From: Nitrincola tibetensis
GTDB taxonomy: Bacteria; Pseudomonadota; Gammaproteobacteria; Pseudomonadales; Balneatricaceae
Assembly (NCBI RefSeq): GCF_003284585.1
Contig: NZ_QKRX01000015.1
Coordinates: 1 to 64,000 of the forward strand
DNA length: 64,000 bases
Direction of reading: 5' to 3'
In this document: positions 8,917 to 18,360 of the stretch, one piece after another
How positions within the stretch are numbered: position 1 is the first letter of the stretch
Layout of the letters: each line of letters opens with the position of its first letter
Translations under genes and position numbers: made by a program
Notes under the pieces: model-generated
What the model was told of the DNA's origin: nothing
The model's input: the letters and a program-made list of their open reading frames with translations, nothing else
The model's database searches: none

Positions 8917-9570
8917 GTGAGGCTGGCTATTTTTGATCTCGATAACACTCTGCTTGGTGGTGACAGCGACCATGCGTGGGGCGCTTTTTTATGCGAAAAG
9001 GGAATTGTAGATCCGCAAGACTATCAAGATGCCAATGATTACTTCTACAAACAATACCAAAATGGGTCATTGGATATTGTCGAATTTTTGAGTTTTGCCT
9101 TAAAACCGCTCGCCCAGCATTCAATCGCTGACTTGCAGGCGTGGCACCAAGAATTTATGCAAACAAAAATTGAACCTATGGTGCTCCCTAAAGCACTGTC
9201 GTTGCTAAAACACCATAGAGACCAAGGTGACTATCTTCTTATCATAACGGCCACCAATGGTTTTATCACTCGCCCTATTGCTGAGCGCTTTGAAGTCGAC
9301 GATATCTTGGCTACAGAACCTGAAATACTAAACAACCAATACACTGGCAGCTTTATTGGCAGTCCTTGCTTTCAAGATGGAAAAGTAACGCGCTTGCACG
9401 AGTGGCTAGACAAGACAGGGTACTCGTTGAGTGGCAGCTATTTTTACAGCGACTCCTGCAACGACTTACCTCTACTCGAAAAAGTGGACAACCCAATTGC
9501 CGTCAATCCCGACGAGATTTTGACCAAGGTTGCCAATGAGCGCGCTTGGCCAATTCTCGATTTACGCTAG
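8917..9570 (+). CDS. HAD-IB family hydrolase (SerB-like phosphatase)
   Basis: The protein (217 residues from a GTG start at 8917) has the HAD nucleophile motif FDLDNTLLGG (D7, D9), a motif II TAT segment (IITATNGFITRP) and a C-terminal YSDSCNDLPLLE motif IV. It belongs to the HAD-IB group that includes phosphoserine phosphatases, but substrate cannot be assigned. The GTG has TTGGAG about 9 nt upstream, and the start coincides with the conserved RLAIFDLDNT strand. In Pseudomonas a HAD gene occupies the same place divergent from rppH. Confidence 0.9.
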   Translation: MRLAIFDLDNTLLGGDSDHAWGAFLCEKGIVDPQDYQDANDYFYKQYQNGSLDIVEFLSFALKPLAQHSIADLQAWHQEFMQTKIEPMVLPKALSLLKHHRDQGDYLLIITATNGFITRPIAERFEVDDILATEPEILNNQYTGSFIGSPCFQDGKVTRLHEWLDKTGYSLSGSYFYSDSCNDLPLLEKVDNPIAVNPDEILTKVANERAWPILDLR

Positions 9571-10763
9571 TAGCCAGGCAACACGCGCATGAAACAGGCT
9601 TTAAGATAGTTGGTTTCGGGGATAGCTGGATGCATAGGGTGATCTGCACCTTGATGACCTAGCGCAAAGACTTGTGCGCTTCGATCCAGCTCTCGGCTAT
9701 TTCCGCGCAGAATATCAATCAGGCTTTCTTGACTTAAGTGCATTGAGCAAGAGCCTGATATCAACACCCCGTCACGGCTTAGCAAACGCATGGCAAAGTT
9801 ATTGATTCGAGAATACGCCCTTTCCCCATTGCGAATATCTTTGCGGCGCTGAATAAAAGCCGGCGGGTCAACCACAACCACATCAAAGCGCTCGCCCTCG
9901 GCGGTTAAGGCTTTACAGATATCAAACGCATCGCCTTTCAATCCCTTAAAACGCGTCTCGCCTTTGTTGATACGTGCATTCTCTGCTGCAACATCTAATG
10001 CAGTTTGCGATGCATCCACACAAATGACTTCAGATGCGCCAGCCGCAAGCGCTTGCGCACCCCAACCACCGACATAACTGAATAGATCCAGCACGCGCTT
10101 CCCTTTCACCAAGGACATCATTCGGGCACGATTCTCCCGATGATCATAGAACCAACCCGTCTTTTGGCCGTCAAGAACAGGTGCTACCAAAGACACACCA
10201 TTTTCAGTCAGTGGAGCCAACTCTGGCACTTCGCCCTGAACAACTTCAACATAGCTGTCGAGCCCTTCAAGCGCACGCATCTTGCCATCGTTACGCAAAA
10301 GAATCGCTTGGGGAGTAAAGACCTTATTCAGCGCATCAACGATATCGGCCTTAACCCGCTCCATCCCTGCGGTTGAAATCTGAACAACGAAAACATCATA
10401 AAAGCGATCTATAACCAAGCCTGGCAAACCATCTGAGTCACCATAAACCAAACGGTAACAGTTCTCTGAAAAGCAGCGTTCACGCAAAGCCAACGCAATA
10501 TTCAGACGGTGAACCAGCAACGAGCGATCCAAAGGATATTTGATATCGCGACTTATTAACCGCCCACAGATAAGATTGTTAGGATTAACATAGGCTAACC
10601 CAAGCACCTTTCCTCGCGCATCTTGCACACACACCTGCTCACCCGCCTCAAACTGCTTGAGTGGCGAAAGCTGTGTATTAATTTCGTTGCTGTAAATCCA
10701 AATATGGCCAGCACGCAAACGCTTCTCAGCACCTGCGTTTAGAATAAGCGGTTGAAAGTTCAT
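9567..10763 (-). CDS. rlmI: 23S rRNA cytosine-C5 methyltransferase
   Basis: The 398-residue protein matches RlmI (m5C1962 of 23S rRNA). The N-terminus is a PUA domain (RAGHIWIYSNEI), followed by a Rossmann methyltransferase with the SAM motif VLDLFSYVGGWG, the VVVDPPAFIQRR motif IV and the catalytic SCSMHLS cysteine region. The last four nucleotides overlap the convergent HAD gene. Assignment as RlmI rather than another PUA-containing paralogue is by overall architecture. Confidence 0.9.
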   Translation of the reverse strand: MNFQPLILNAGAEKRLRAGHIWIYSNEINTQLSPLKQFEAGEQVCVQDARGKVLGLAYVNPNNLICGRLISRDIKYPLDRSLLVHRLNIALALRERCFSENCYRLVYGDSDGLPGLVIDRFYDVFVVQISTAGMERVKADIVDALNKVFTPQAILLRNDGKMRALEGLDSYVEVVQGEVPELAPLTENGVSLVAPVLDGQKTGWFYDHRENRARMMSLVKGKRVLDLFSYVGGWGAQALAAGASEVICVDASQTALDVAAENARINKGETRFKGLKGDAFDICKALTAEGERFDVVVVDPPAFIQRRKDIRNGERAYSRINNFAMRLLSRDGVLISGSCSMHLSQESLIDILRGNSRELDRSAQVFALGHQGADHPMHPAIPETNYLKACFMRVLPGY

Positions 10764-10830
10764 ATATATCGCTTTAGAGAAGCAACCTACGATTCATTCA
10801 TAGGTTGTTTGTGTAAAAATCACAGAGTAA

Positions 10831-11223
10831 TCAGCTTTCTGATTCGCAATGCTCTGCGTAACCATCGGCATCCAACAAATCGTCCAGCTCAGCTGGATCG
10901 CTTATACGGATACGAAAGAACCAACCATCACCATAAGGATCTGAGTTAACCAGTTCTGGCGCATCTTCTAAATCTTCGTTAATCGCAATCACTTCACCTG
11001 TGAGCGGAGCATAGATATCGGAGGCAGCTTTAACCGACTCAACAACACCTGCATCATCGCCCGCTGCCAGCTCGTCACCCACCTCTGGCAGCTCAACAAA
11101 CACGACATCACCCAAAAGATCTTGCGCATGGTCCGTGACACCAATCGTGAAGGTTCCATCACCTTCATCACGAATCCACTCGTGACTAGCGACATACTTT
11201 AATTCAGCGGGAATGCTACTCAT
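10831..11223 (-). CDS. gcvH: Glycine cleavage system H protein
   Basis: GcvH carries the aminomethyl group on lipoate between the P, T and L proteins. The 130-residue protein has the lipoyl attachment site [13 protein letters not shown] with Lys65 and the opening [15 protein letters not shown]. It lies 17 nt after gcvT. No gcvP follows; rlmI comes next, so glycine decarboxylase must be encoded elsewhere. Confidence 0.97.
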   Translation of the reverse strand: MSSIPAELKYVASHEWIRDEGDGTFTIGVTDHAQDLLGDVVFVELPEVGDELAAGDDAGVVESVKAASDIYAPLTGEVIAINEDLEDAPELVNSDPYGDGWFFRIRISDPAELDDLLDADGYAEHCESES

Positions 11224-11240
11224 ACTTAATCCTACCTGTT

Positions 11241-12356
11241 TCAGGAATATACTTTTTTACCGTTTCGAACAAACGGTGGCCTTACTATCTTGACACAAAC
11301 TTGCTTTCCTCGCATATCAACTTCAGCCGTGTCTGACTGAGTGATTGGAAGTCTTGCTAATGCAACAGAATAGCCCAATGTCGGTGAAAAGCTACCACTG
11401 GTAATCTCACCTTCTTGCCCTTCTGCCGTGATCACTCGTTGATGGGCTCGCAACACACCACGTGACTCCATCACCAACCCAACCAATTTATACGCTGGCC
11501 CCTGAACTTTCTCAGCCTCTAGAGCCGCACGCCCCACAAAAGAGCGGTCTTGTGGCTCCCAAGCAACCGTCCAGGCCATATTAGAGACCAAAGGTGTGAC
11601 GTTTTCATCCATGTCTTGGCCATAGAGGTTCATTCCTGCTTCTAAGCGCAATGTATCTCTTGCCCCTAAACCGCAAGGCTTTACTCCGGCTTCAGCTAAT
11701 TGCTGCCAAAAGCCTGCGGCTTCATCCTCAGGTAACATTATTTCTAAGCCATCTTCGCCCGTATACCCTGTGCGCGCAATAAACCAGCCTTCGGACTCGT
11801 GGCCTTGAAATACATCCAGTTCATCTATTAATGCTTGGCGATAGGGACTCAAAACGGACTTGGCTTTTTCGATGGCCGTCGGCCCCTGAATCGCGATCAT
11901 CGCTAACTCGGGTTGCTCGGTTAAGGCAACATCCATTTTAGCGGCACGCTCAGACATCCAACGCAAATCTTTTTCACGCGTAGCGCAATTGACTACGAGT
12001 CGATAACCTTCACCGACGACCTCTGAGTCCGTCATTAAATAGACAATCAGGTCATCGATAACACCACCCTGCTCATTCAGCATGGCAGAGTACAAAGCTT
12101 TGCCTTTTTGCTTCAAACGAGCGACATCGTTCGCAAGCAACAAACGAAGATATTCCCGAGCATCTGGGCCTGTTACATCAACAACGGTCATGTGTGATAC
12201 ATCAAACATGCCAGCGTCTGTGCGAACCTGATGATGCTCCTCTACTTGGGAACCATAGTTCAGTGGCATATCCCATCCACCAAAGTCCACCAGTTTGGCT
12301 CCCATAGCAAGATGCATAGCGTGAAGTGCGGTTTTATTTCCCATGAAGTTACTCAT
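11241..12356 (-). CDS. gcvT: Glycine cleavage system aminomethyltransferase (T protein)
   Basis: GcvT transfers the methylene group from lipoyl-GcvH to tetrahydrofolate and releases ammonia. The 371-residue protein shows [14 protein letters not shown], the [14 protein letters not shown] segment, [12 protein letters not shown] and [18 protein letters not shown], all typical of the family. Its ATG overlaps the stop of a short unexplained open frame (12353-12535). No glycine riboswitch was recognised upstream. Confidence 0.96.
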   Translation of the reverse strand: MSNFMGNKTALHAMHLAMGAKLVDFGGWDMPLNYGSQVEEHHQVRTDAGMFDVSHMTVVDVTGPDAREYLRLLLANDVARLKQKGKALYSAMLNEQGGVIDDLIVYLMTDSEVVGEGYRLVVNCATREKDLRWMSERAAKMDVALTEQPELAMIAIQGPTAIEKAKSVLSPYRQALIDELDVFQGHESEGWFIARTGYTGEDGLEIMLPEDEAAGFWQQLAEAGVKPCGLGARDTLRLEAGMNLYGQDMDENVTPLVSNMAWTVAWEPQDRSFVGRAALEAEKVQGPAYKLVGLVMESRGVLRAHQRVITAEGQEGEITSGSFSPTLGYSVALARLPITQSDTAEVDMRGKQVCVKIVRPPFVRNGKKVYS

Positions 12357-12413
12357 CTGTACGGCATTCTCAAGCGAACAATCTCACACTGCTCTGCTAG
12401 GTCGTGCAAAAAA

Positions 12414-13022
12414 GGGATATTAATGTAGCGACAAAGCAACTCTAATTCAATTATGAGGCACGTGTACTGTAAATTTTTTTCACTGGCGATCACCGATATT
12501 GGCGTGCTCGCGCAAAATCGCCATGGCGTTTTCTTTCAGTATGATCAAGCGTATCTAATAAAGTGGGGTCAATTAGGGTCTAGGGTCACTTCCTGTAGCA
12601 TTTTTTCTCGCCAGTTTTTAGCACCCTTAGGAGGCTGGCCATAACTCACCTCATCCCCACCAACGATAATGGCGTGGCAGGTTGGGTGTTGTTTTTGGAT
12701 TTTTGCCAGTGCTCGCATGAAAATATGGAAGCCACGGTAAGGCTCGAGGTTGCGTAAATGGATCAAATAAACATCAGGAGAGTGTGGCCAAGATTTCGCA
12801 ACCTCTCGAACTTGACCGGGAAACGTATGATGAAGCATTAGAGCGGCCGTCAGCAGAGTGCTTTTTGGCGGCTGGCTAACAGCGTTGTGATGCACTCCCT
12901 GCACGATTCATTCTTCCCTATGATATTTTCCTTGCAGAGGATGCTAAACCCAGCTTAGAAAAAGATCAACAAAAAAGCCTGATCTGTCATTTTGCACTAC
13001 CTGCCTTGCTCTAGCGACAAGC
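12414..13022 (-). pseudogene. Decayed glycosyltransferase remnant
   Basis: The open frame 12569-12904 fuses two parts of a family 4 glycosyltransferase. LHHTFPGQVREVAKSW resembles the extreme N-terminus (VHxxFPGQFRxLA), and RNLEPYRGFHIFMRALAKIQ, VGGDEVSYG and WREKMLQEV resemble the middle of the protein. The roughly 190 residues expected between them, and the C-terminal half, are missing. The frame ends soon after at a stop, so this is a scar rather than an active gene. The segment is bounded by related words: CGTGCAAAAAA at 12403-12413 and 13023-13033, and TAGCGACAA at 12426-12434 and 13012-13020. The rest of the stretch 12357-13052 holds nothing else that can be named. Confidence 0.65.
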
Positions 13023-13052
13023 CGTGCAAAAAATAAACAGCCACCCACTCCG

Positions 13053-14318
13053 TCAAAACACCCTTACGGGTGCTCGACACAGAGGTGGCAAGTTCCCTTT
13101 AGTGCCCATCGCCATGGCTACCAAATGATTCTTCACCGGAGCCAGTTGATCAAGACCCTTCATGCCCAAGCTTCTCAACAAACGTATAGGCGCAGGTCTG
13201 TGTCCAAACAGACGGCGAAACACTTCCATGGTCGCGGCCATTTTGATATTTTCAGCCCGCCTTTGCCTCTGAAAACGACGCAGTACCGTCAGTGATGACA
13301 AAGACTCTCCTGCCTGATGCGCTTGCGTTAACACATCCGCCAATGAGGCGACATCCAAAAAGCCAAGATTAACGCCCTGCCCCGCCAGAGGATGAATCGT
13401 ATGCGCCGCATCGCCAATCAGAGCCAAGCCTGTATCAACATACTGGTGCGCATGCCTTTGACGCAAATTTAAAGCCGTGACCTGATCAACCACTCGTATG
13501 TCACCCAGCCGTTGCCCGACCGCCTGAGTAATTGCCTGCCCTAACGCTTCGGCTGACAAAGCTTGCAAGGATCGCGCATGCGTAGGAGAGGTGGACCAAA
13601 CCAATGATAAATAGTGCGGAGAAGAAGATGCTAGAGGCAATAGTGCCAGAGGGCCATCCTCGGTAAAGACCTGCCAACAGGTATTCTGATGACTCTGCTC
13701 ACTGATCAAGGTGGTCACCAACGCATGATGACCATAGTCCCACTCTGTAGCGCCAATACCAGAGAGTTGCCTCGTTTTTGACAACGCGCCATCCGCTCCA
13801 ATCAACAGCGGTGTATGAATAACGTCATTGTTGGTCAAGGTGATCTGACGTCCACCTGCTGCATCGGGTGCGCTCAACGCTGACAAGCCAACACCTTGTA
13901 TGATTTCGATCTGCGCATATTGCTGAACAACTTGGAGCAACGCCGCATGTATAATACGGTTTTCCACGATATGACCTAAACAGGGTTCATGCAACTCATC
14001 CGCGCTGAAATGAATTTCGCCACGCCCCATACCGTCCCAAACATGCATATCGGTATAAGCGGCCGCACGCAAGCCCTCAATAACTGACCAAGCACCCAAA
14101 AAGTCTAATAGCTGAGACGATGCCTTTGTCAAAGCGCTCACGCGCACATCAAAACGATCACTTGGCAGCGCATCTAATGCACTACTCTGCTCAAGAGCCT
14201 GCTGCTCAAGCAGTAAAATACGCAATCCCGTCGGCGCTAAGGCGGCCGCTAACGCCAACCCGACCATGCCGGCCCCAGAGATTACCAGATCGAAACTTAC
14301 CTTTGTCTCAGACATCAT
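13053..14318 (-). CDS. ubiI: UbiH/UbiF/VisC-family FAD monooxygenase, probably UbiI
   Basis: A 421-residue flavoprotein hydroxylase of ubiquinone synthesis. It has the dinucleotide-binding motif GAGMVGLALAAAL near residue 15, the DVRVSALTKAS segment and the FAD motif LIGDAAHTIHPLAGQGVNLGF split over residues near 300. It lies 8 nt after ubiH, in the position of visC/ubiI in Pseudomonas and E. coli, which supports a C5-hydroxylase role. Family paralogues are hard to tell apart from sequence alone. ATG ATG gives two adjacent starts. Confidence 0.85.
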   Translation of the reverse strand: MMSETKVSFDLVISGAGMVGLALAAALAPTGLRILLLEQQALEQSSALDALPSDRFDVRVSALTKASSQLLDFLGAWSVIEGLRAAAYTDMHVWDGMGRGEIHFSADELHEPCLGHIVENRIIHAALLQVVQQYAQIEIIQGVGLSALSAPDAAGGRQITLTNNDVIHTPLLIGADGALSKTRQLSGIGATEWDYGHHALVTTLISEQSHQNTCWQVFTEDGPLALLPLASSSPHYLSLVWSTSPTHARSLQALSAEALGQAITQAVGQRLGDIRVVDQVTALNLRQRHAHQYVDTGLALIGDAAHTIHPLAGQGVNLGFLDVASLADVLTQAHQAGESLSSLTVLRRFQRQRRAENIKMAATMEVFRRLFGHRPAPIRLLRSLGMKGLDQLAPVKNHLVAMAMGTKGNLPPLCRAPVRVF

Positions 14319-14326
14319 CTTTCCCC

Positions 14327-15568
14327 TTAGACTCTTAATGCTGGGTAATCCAATCCCATTGCTGAGCGTGCAAGCAATGATTTCAGTGGTGGACTCACAT
14401 CCAATAGCTGTAGGCCTAAATCACGCCCCAATGCAGAAATACTATTTGTGTTAGAAAACAGCTTCATCGTTTTGTCGCTAAACGCAATGGTTCTGAACTG
14501 ATCCTGACGGCGCTTTTGCTCAAAGGCTTGCAAGGCTTCAAGATCACCCAATGCGCGTTGTTGACGACAGCTGGCCACGATTGTTTCAGCCAAGTCTGTA
14601 ACACCGCGCAAAGCAAGGTTATACCCCTGCCCTGCAATTGGATGCAGCGAGTGCGCTGCATTGCCGAGCATGACCAGCCCTGTTCGAACCTGTTCTTGAG
14701 CCACGGTCAGCTTTAAAGGATAGTGATAACGCTCGCCCACCCGCATAAAACGACCCGATCGATATCCAAATGTCTCTTGTAACTCGCGAATAAACGCCTT
14801 ATCCGATAAGTTAAGCACTCGATCAATAGATGCCTCAGGCAATGTCCAGATTAACCCACAGCGATGCTCATAGCCTTGAGACTCGCTGGGCAATAGCGCC
14901 ATTGGCCCCGTTGCCGTAAAGCGCTCATAAGCCACCCCAGCATGAGGACGATCAATACTGACGTTGCTGACCAATGCATATTGTTGATAACTCTCTTGGC
15001 TATATGGAATACCCAGTGTGTTTCGTAACTCGGAGCGTCCACCGTCAGCCATCACCACTAATTGAGCAATACACTCATGACGGTCACCGCCCGATTGCAC
15101 CTCAACCCGATATCCCTCAGTTTGATGCGTTAAAGACATCACTTCTGCTGGACAGATTAAATCGACAGCACCCTGACCTTTGTCTCTAAGGTGATCCAAC
15201 AGCACACGACCTAGCCAATGATTCTCGACCACATACCCAAGCGCAGGAACCCCTTCCTCTTTTGCATGCAAACGAGCCGCACCAAAATGTCCTTTATCCG
15301 AAACATGAATATGCTCAATCGGGGTCAAGTGTTCGGCCAGACGCTGCCACACACCCGTGCGCTCATAAAAACTTCTCGCTCCGTATGACAACGCCGTCGT
15401 TCGAGCATCATAACTCGGTTGATATGGCTCACCAGCGCCAGGCATTGCCTGTGCTTCTATGACCGCAATGGATAGCCCTAAGGAGTGTGCGACAGGTAAA
15501 AGTGCCGTGGCCAAACTGGCGCCGACCATCCCACCACCAATAATCAATAGATCGTATGCGGGTGCCAT
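14327..15568 (-). CDS. ubiH: 2-octaprenyl-6-methoxyphenol hydroxylase
   Basis: UbiH is the FAD monooxygenase that hydroxylates a late ubiquinone precursor. The 413-residue protein begins with LLIIGGGMVGASLATALL, has YDARTTALSYGARSFYERTGVW (the DxRxxAL family signature) and LGNAAHSLHPIAGQGYNLAL in place of the usual GDAAH. It lies between pepP and ubiI, the conserved ubi-pepP cluster. Confidence 0.92.
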   Translation of the reverse strand: MAPAYDLLIIGGGMVGASLATALLPVAHSLGLSIAVIEAQAMPGAGEPYQPSYDARTTALSYGARSFYERTGVWQRLAEHLTPIEHIHVSDKGHFGAARLHAKEEGVPALGYVVENHWLGRVLLDHLRDKGQGAVDLICPAEVMSLTHQTEGYRVEVQSGGDRHECIAQLVVMADGGRSELRNTLGIPYSQESYQQYALVSNVSIDRPHAGVAYERFTATGPMALLPSESQGYEHRCGLIWTLPEASIDRVLNLSDKAFIRELQETFGYRSGRFMRVGERYHYPLKLTVAQEQVRTGLVMLGNAAHSLHPIAGQGYNLALRGVTDLAETIVASCRQQRALGDLEALQAFEQKRRQDQFRTIAFSDKTMKLFSNTNSISALGRDLGLQLLDVSPPLKSLLARSAMGLDYPALRV

Positions 15569-15577
15569 TACAGACTC

Positions 15578-16897
15578 CTAACGCGCCATTAAGGCTTCTA
15601 TTTCATCGATTTCTTTTGGCACTGCAGCCGTTAATATATGATGACCTGTTGCCGTAACAAGCACATCGTCTTCTATGCGTATCCCGATGCCTCTCCAACG
15701 AGGATCAACGTCCTGGTTGTCCGCGGCTATATACACACCAGGCTCTACCGTCATGACCATACCCTCTTCCAGAGGCCGCCAATCCCCTTTTTGTTTGTAC
15801 GCACCCACATCGTGAACATCCATACCCAGCCAATGCCCTATTCTGTGCATATAAAAAGGCTTATAGGCACCGGCTTCAATCAACTGATCGGCCTCACCCT
15901 TCAACAAGCCCAGCTCAAGTAAGCCTTCGGTTAAGAGCTTTACAGACAAATCATGAATCGCATTCCAAGGCGTTCCCGGCTTAATGGCTTCGATGCATTG
16001 CTTTTGCACGTCGAGAACCAGTCCATATAAGGCTTTTTGTTCTGGTGAAAAACGCCCATTGACCGGGAAGGTACGGGTAATATCACTGGCATAGCAATCC
16101 AATTCGCAGCCAGCATCAATCAAAACCAAATCGCCATCCTTTAGCTCAGCTGTATTCTCAATATAATGAAGAATACACGCATTCTGGCCTCCTCCAACAA
16201 TGGGCGTATAGGCTTGAAAACGAGCGCCCTGCATCGCGCAATAATGCTGGATTTCTGCTTCTAGCTGATACTCCATCACGCCCGGACGACAAACTTGCAT
16301 CGCGCGAACATGGGCCTGTGCAGAAATATCGGCGGCGCGTTGCATGAGCGCAATTTCTGCATCATCTTTAAACAGGCGCATTTCGTGTAATAAATCATCA
16401 ATCAAGCCCAGCTGATTAGGCGCATGACGACCTTGGCGTGACGCTTCACGCAATCCTTTTAGCCAATTCATAACCTTAGAATCAAACTCAGCGCTCTGGC
16501 CCCAAGCATAATAAAGTGCCTGTGTGCCATCCAACACATCCGGCAACTGCTTTTCTATTTCAGAAAGAGCAAATGCTTGATCCATCCCATACTGGCTAAC
16601 ACAACCTTCTGGGCCTGCTCTAAAGCCTGTCCAGACTTCCATCGCGGGATCTCGTGGCTGACAAAACATAATACTGCGCCCCACACCCAAGCCAGGCAAC
16701 AACACCAACAGGGCATCTGGCTCATTGAAACCCGTCAGATAATAAAAATTGCTGTCTTGTCGGAAGGCATATTCCGCATCTCTATTTCGAGTTACCAAAC
16801 GGTTCGCGGCAATCAGCGCAACACTACCTTCAGGCATTTTTGACATAAGTTGCGCACGACGCTTTGCGAACACAGATTGATCTAACGTCATCAACAT
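15578..16897 (-). CDS. pepP: Xaa-Pro aminopeptidase P
   Basis: PepP removes N-terminal residues preceding proline. The 439-residue protein has the N-terminal creatinase-like domain with AEYAFRQDSNFYYLTGF, and a pita-bread catalytic domain whose metal ligands are visible in LIDAGCELDCYASDITRTFP, the HRIGHWLGMDVHD helix, VEPGVY and RIEDDVLV. Shine-Dalgarno AGGGG precedes the ATG at 16897. It is in the ygfB-pepP-ubiH-ubiI cluster conserved across gammaproteobacteria. Confidence 0.96.
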   Translation of the reverse strand: MLMTLDQSVFAKRRAQLMSKMPEGSVALIAANRLVTRNRDAEYAFRQDSNFYYLTGFNEPDALLVLLPGLGVGRSIMFCQPRDPAMEVWTGFRAGPEGCVSQYGMDQAFALSEIEKQLPDVLDGTQALYYAWGQSAEFDSKVMNWLKGLREASRQGRHAPNQLGLIDDLLHEMRLFKDDAEIALMQRAADISAQAHVRAMQVCRPGVMEYQLEAEIQHYCAMQGARFQAYTPIVGGGQNACILHYIENTAELKDGDLVLIDAGCELDCYASDITRTFPVNGRFSPEQKALYGLVLDVQKQCIEAIKPGTPWNAIHDLSVKLLTEGLLELGLLKGEADQLIEAGAYKPFYMHRIGHWLGMDVHDVGAYKQKGDWRPLEEGMVMTVEPGVYIAADNQDVDPRWRGIGIRIEDDVLVTATGHHILTAAVPKEIDEIEALMAR

Positions 16898-16908
16898 TTA
16901 AATACCCC

Positions 16909-17508
16909 TTAATGCAAAAGTGCCGGTTTGTCCGATGAATCATCTGCATCGGGCTGATTATAATCAATAAACACCAAAACCAAGGCCATGCGCACATACT
17001 CAGCCACTTCCATGAAATTGGCCTCGTCTCCAGCCTCTTCCTCTGAGTCTGCTTCTATCTGAGCAATTTGAGCCAGGTCTTGAATCGCTTCGTTCACCTG
17101 TTCCGACAAATGTTTAGTTGCGACCTGCATACCAAATCCAGCAAGGAAGCCACTGCACCAGCTGCCCAGTGCATCAACACGATCACTGAGTGCTTGATCG
17201 TCATCAGGCAACAACAATTCTACGGCCAAAGAGTCAGATTGGAGTTGAAGGAGTGTTGCTTGGTAGACACTCAGCAGCCCTAGTTTAGAAGTTTCTTGCT
17301 TAAAAGCACTGATGTCGGTCAGGTCTGCAAGCATTCGGAGTAATGTATCAGGGTCAAATCGTGCTCCAGCCGCCACATGGCCCGCAATCACCCCATGCAA
17401 TTCTGAGGGTGAAAGTGTGAGAATGCCCTCTTCTATCAGTGCATTCGCAAGCGTATCAAAATCAGGCAGTTCTGTAGGTAATATATCTTTAGACATAGCG
17501 CATCGCAT
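16909..17508 (-). CDS. ygfB: UPF0149 family protein (YgfB/YecA type)
   Basis: A 199-residue acidic protein with TLSPSELHGVIAGHVAAG, the WCSGFLAGFG motif of UPF0149 and a strongly acidic linker before the last helix. It lies 11 nt upstream of pepP, where ygfB is found in E. coli and Pseudomonas. In P. aeruginosa the YgfB homologue is linked to control of a beta-lactamase pathway; whether this applies here is unknown. The start could also be the ATG at 17496. Confidence 0.9.
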   Translation of the reverse strand: MRCAMSKDILPTELPDFDTLANALIEEGILTLSPSELHGVIAGHVAAGARFDPDTLLRMLADLTDISAFKQETSKLGLLSVYQATLLQLQSDSLAVELLLPDDDQALSDRVDALGSWCSGFLAGFGMQVATKHLSEQVNEAIQDLAQIAQIEADSEEEAGDEANFMEVAEYVRMALVLVFIDYNQPDADDSSDKPALLH

Positions 17509-17624
17509 TACTCAATGATGAATGAATGTTGTTATGCTAGCATTTACTGAAGGTAGTATGAACAAAAGCACCGATTGACCCCATAGCGTGCGCTGTTTAT
17601 ATTGACGCTAACGCTGAGAGGAAC

Positions 17625-17843
17625 ATGTACGACATGAGTGAACACTATTTTGATGCGCTCGAACATAAAATTGATCGATTAATTACGCGTCTTGAAGAGT
17701 TAGAGCATGAAAACTTGCGTCTTAAAGAGCAGGAAGGCCGCCTAAGAGATGAGCGCAATCAATTGCTCACCATTAACAATCAGACTCAAAGCAAAGTCGA
17801 GGCAATGATTGCCCGACTCAAATCATTGGAGCAACGCTCATGA
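17625..17843 (+). CDS. ZapB-like coiled-coil protein (TIGR02449 type)
   Basis: A 72-residue protein that is almost entirely one heptad-repeat coiled coil (LEHKIDRLITRLEELEHENL and LKEQEGRLRDERNQLL). Proteins of this type sit directly before zapA in Pseudomonas-like genomes, and the stop here overlaps the zapA ATG by four bases. A division-related role like ZapB is inferred from context only. GAGG precedes the ATG at 17625; the ATG at 17634 is an alternative. Confidence 0.8.
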   Translation: MYDMSEHYFDALEHKIDRLITRLEELEHENLRLKEQEGRLRDERNQLLTINNQTQSKVEAMIARLKSLEQRS

Positions 17844-18133
17844 GCGCATCTCGCAGCGTGACCGTTAAACTTCTCGATAAAGAGTACACCATCAGTTGCC
17901 CAGACGGTGCAGAAGCTGAGCTACTGGCATCGGCTGACTATCTCAATGAGAAAATGCGTGAAATACGCAATACAGGCAAAATTGTTGGATTGGAACGCAT
18001 TGCGGTGATGGCAGCATTGAATATGTCGCATGAGTTGATGAAGAGTAAAGAAGAGCAACGCCACGTTGTTGAAATGAATTTACGACGCATCAGCAATAAA
18101 ATTGATCGAGCGCTTAACGATAAAAAAGGATAA
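17840..18133 (+). CDS. zapA: Cell division protein ZapA
   Basis: ZapA bundles FtsZ filaments at midcell. The 97-residue protein begins with the family pattern VTVKLLDKEYTISCPDGAE, continues with a Y-L-N-E-K-M-R helix and a coiled-coil C-terminal half. It overlaps the ZapB-like gene upstream by four bases and is followed by 6S RNA and ygfA, the classic zapA-ssrS-ygfA order. Confidence 0.95.
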   Translation: MSASRSVTVKLLDKEYTISCPDGAEAELLASADYLNEKMREIRNTGKIVGLERIAVMAALNMSHELMKSKEEQRHVVEMNLRRISNKIDRALNDKKG

Positions 18134-18136
18134 CAC

Positions 18137-18164
18137 CTGACAAATGTCTTAAATTTGTTATAAT
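18137..18164 (+). promoter_or_regulatory. Sigma-70 promoter of 6S RNA
   Basis: A -35 box CTGACA (18137-18142) and a perfect -10 TATAAT (18159-18164) with a 16-nt spacer lie immediately after the zapA stop, with the RNA 5' end expected at about 18171. Confidence 0.7.
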
Positions 18165-18170
18165 AGGTTT

Positions 18171-18353
18171 GTCTCCTAGGATGTTCGAGAGTTGGTTAAG
18201 TCCCTCGAGCCTATAAATTCCTACTTGGCGGTGTTACTTTGGTGTTGTGTGCATGTCCGATGTTTCGGAAAGCCTAATACGCCAGATAATGCCTCCACTC
18301 TGAACCTCACGGTTCAGGGCCACAATCAATATCGGCATTCTGGGAGATCCTTT
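18171..18353 (+). ncRNA. ssrS: 6S RNA
   Basis: 6S RNA binds sigma-70 RNA polymerase as a promoter mimic. The sequence carries the hallmarks of the gammaproteobacterial RNA. The 5' part is CTCCTAGGATGTTCG, followed by AAGTCCCTCGAGCC. The central part reads CATGTCCGATGTTTCGGAAAGCC, given here as the pieces CATGTCCG and TTTCGGAAAGCC. TGAACC-tcac-GGTTCA forms a hairpin, and the 3' GGCATTCTGGGAGAT pairs with the 5' end. Its place between zapA and ygfA is the conserved locus. The ends are estimated from the terminal stem and the promoter. Confidence 0.93.
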
Positions 18354-18360
18354 ATATACC

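Noticed and set aside
10783..10807. CAACCTA...TAGGTTG hairpin between rlmI and gcvH as a terminator
   Set aside because: Seven-base stem with a long loop and no proper T run on either strand; too weak to call.
12357..12480. Possible glycine riboswitch upstream of gcvT
   Set aside because: The conserved glycine aptamer core segments were not found on the reverse strand.
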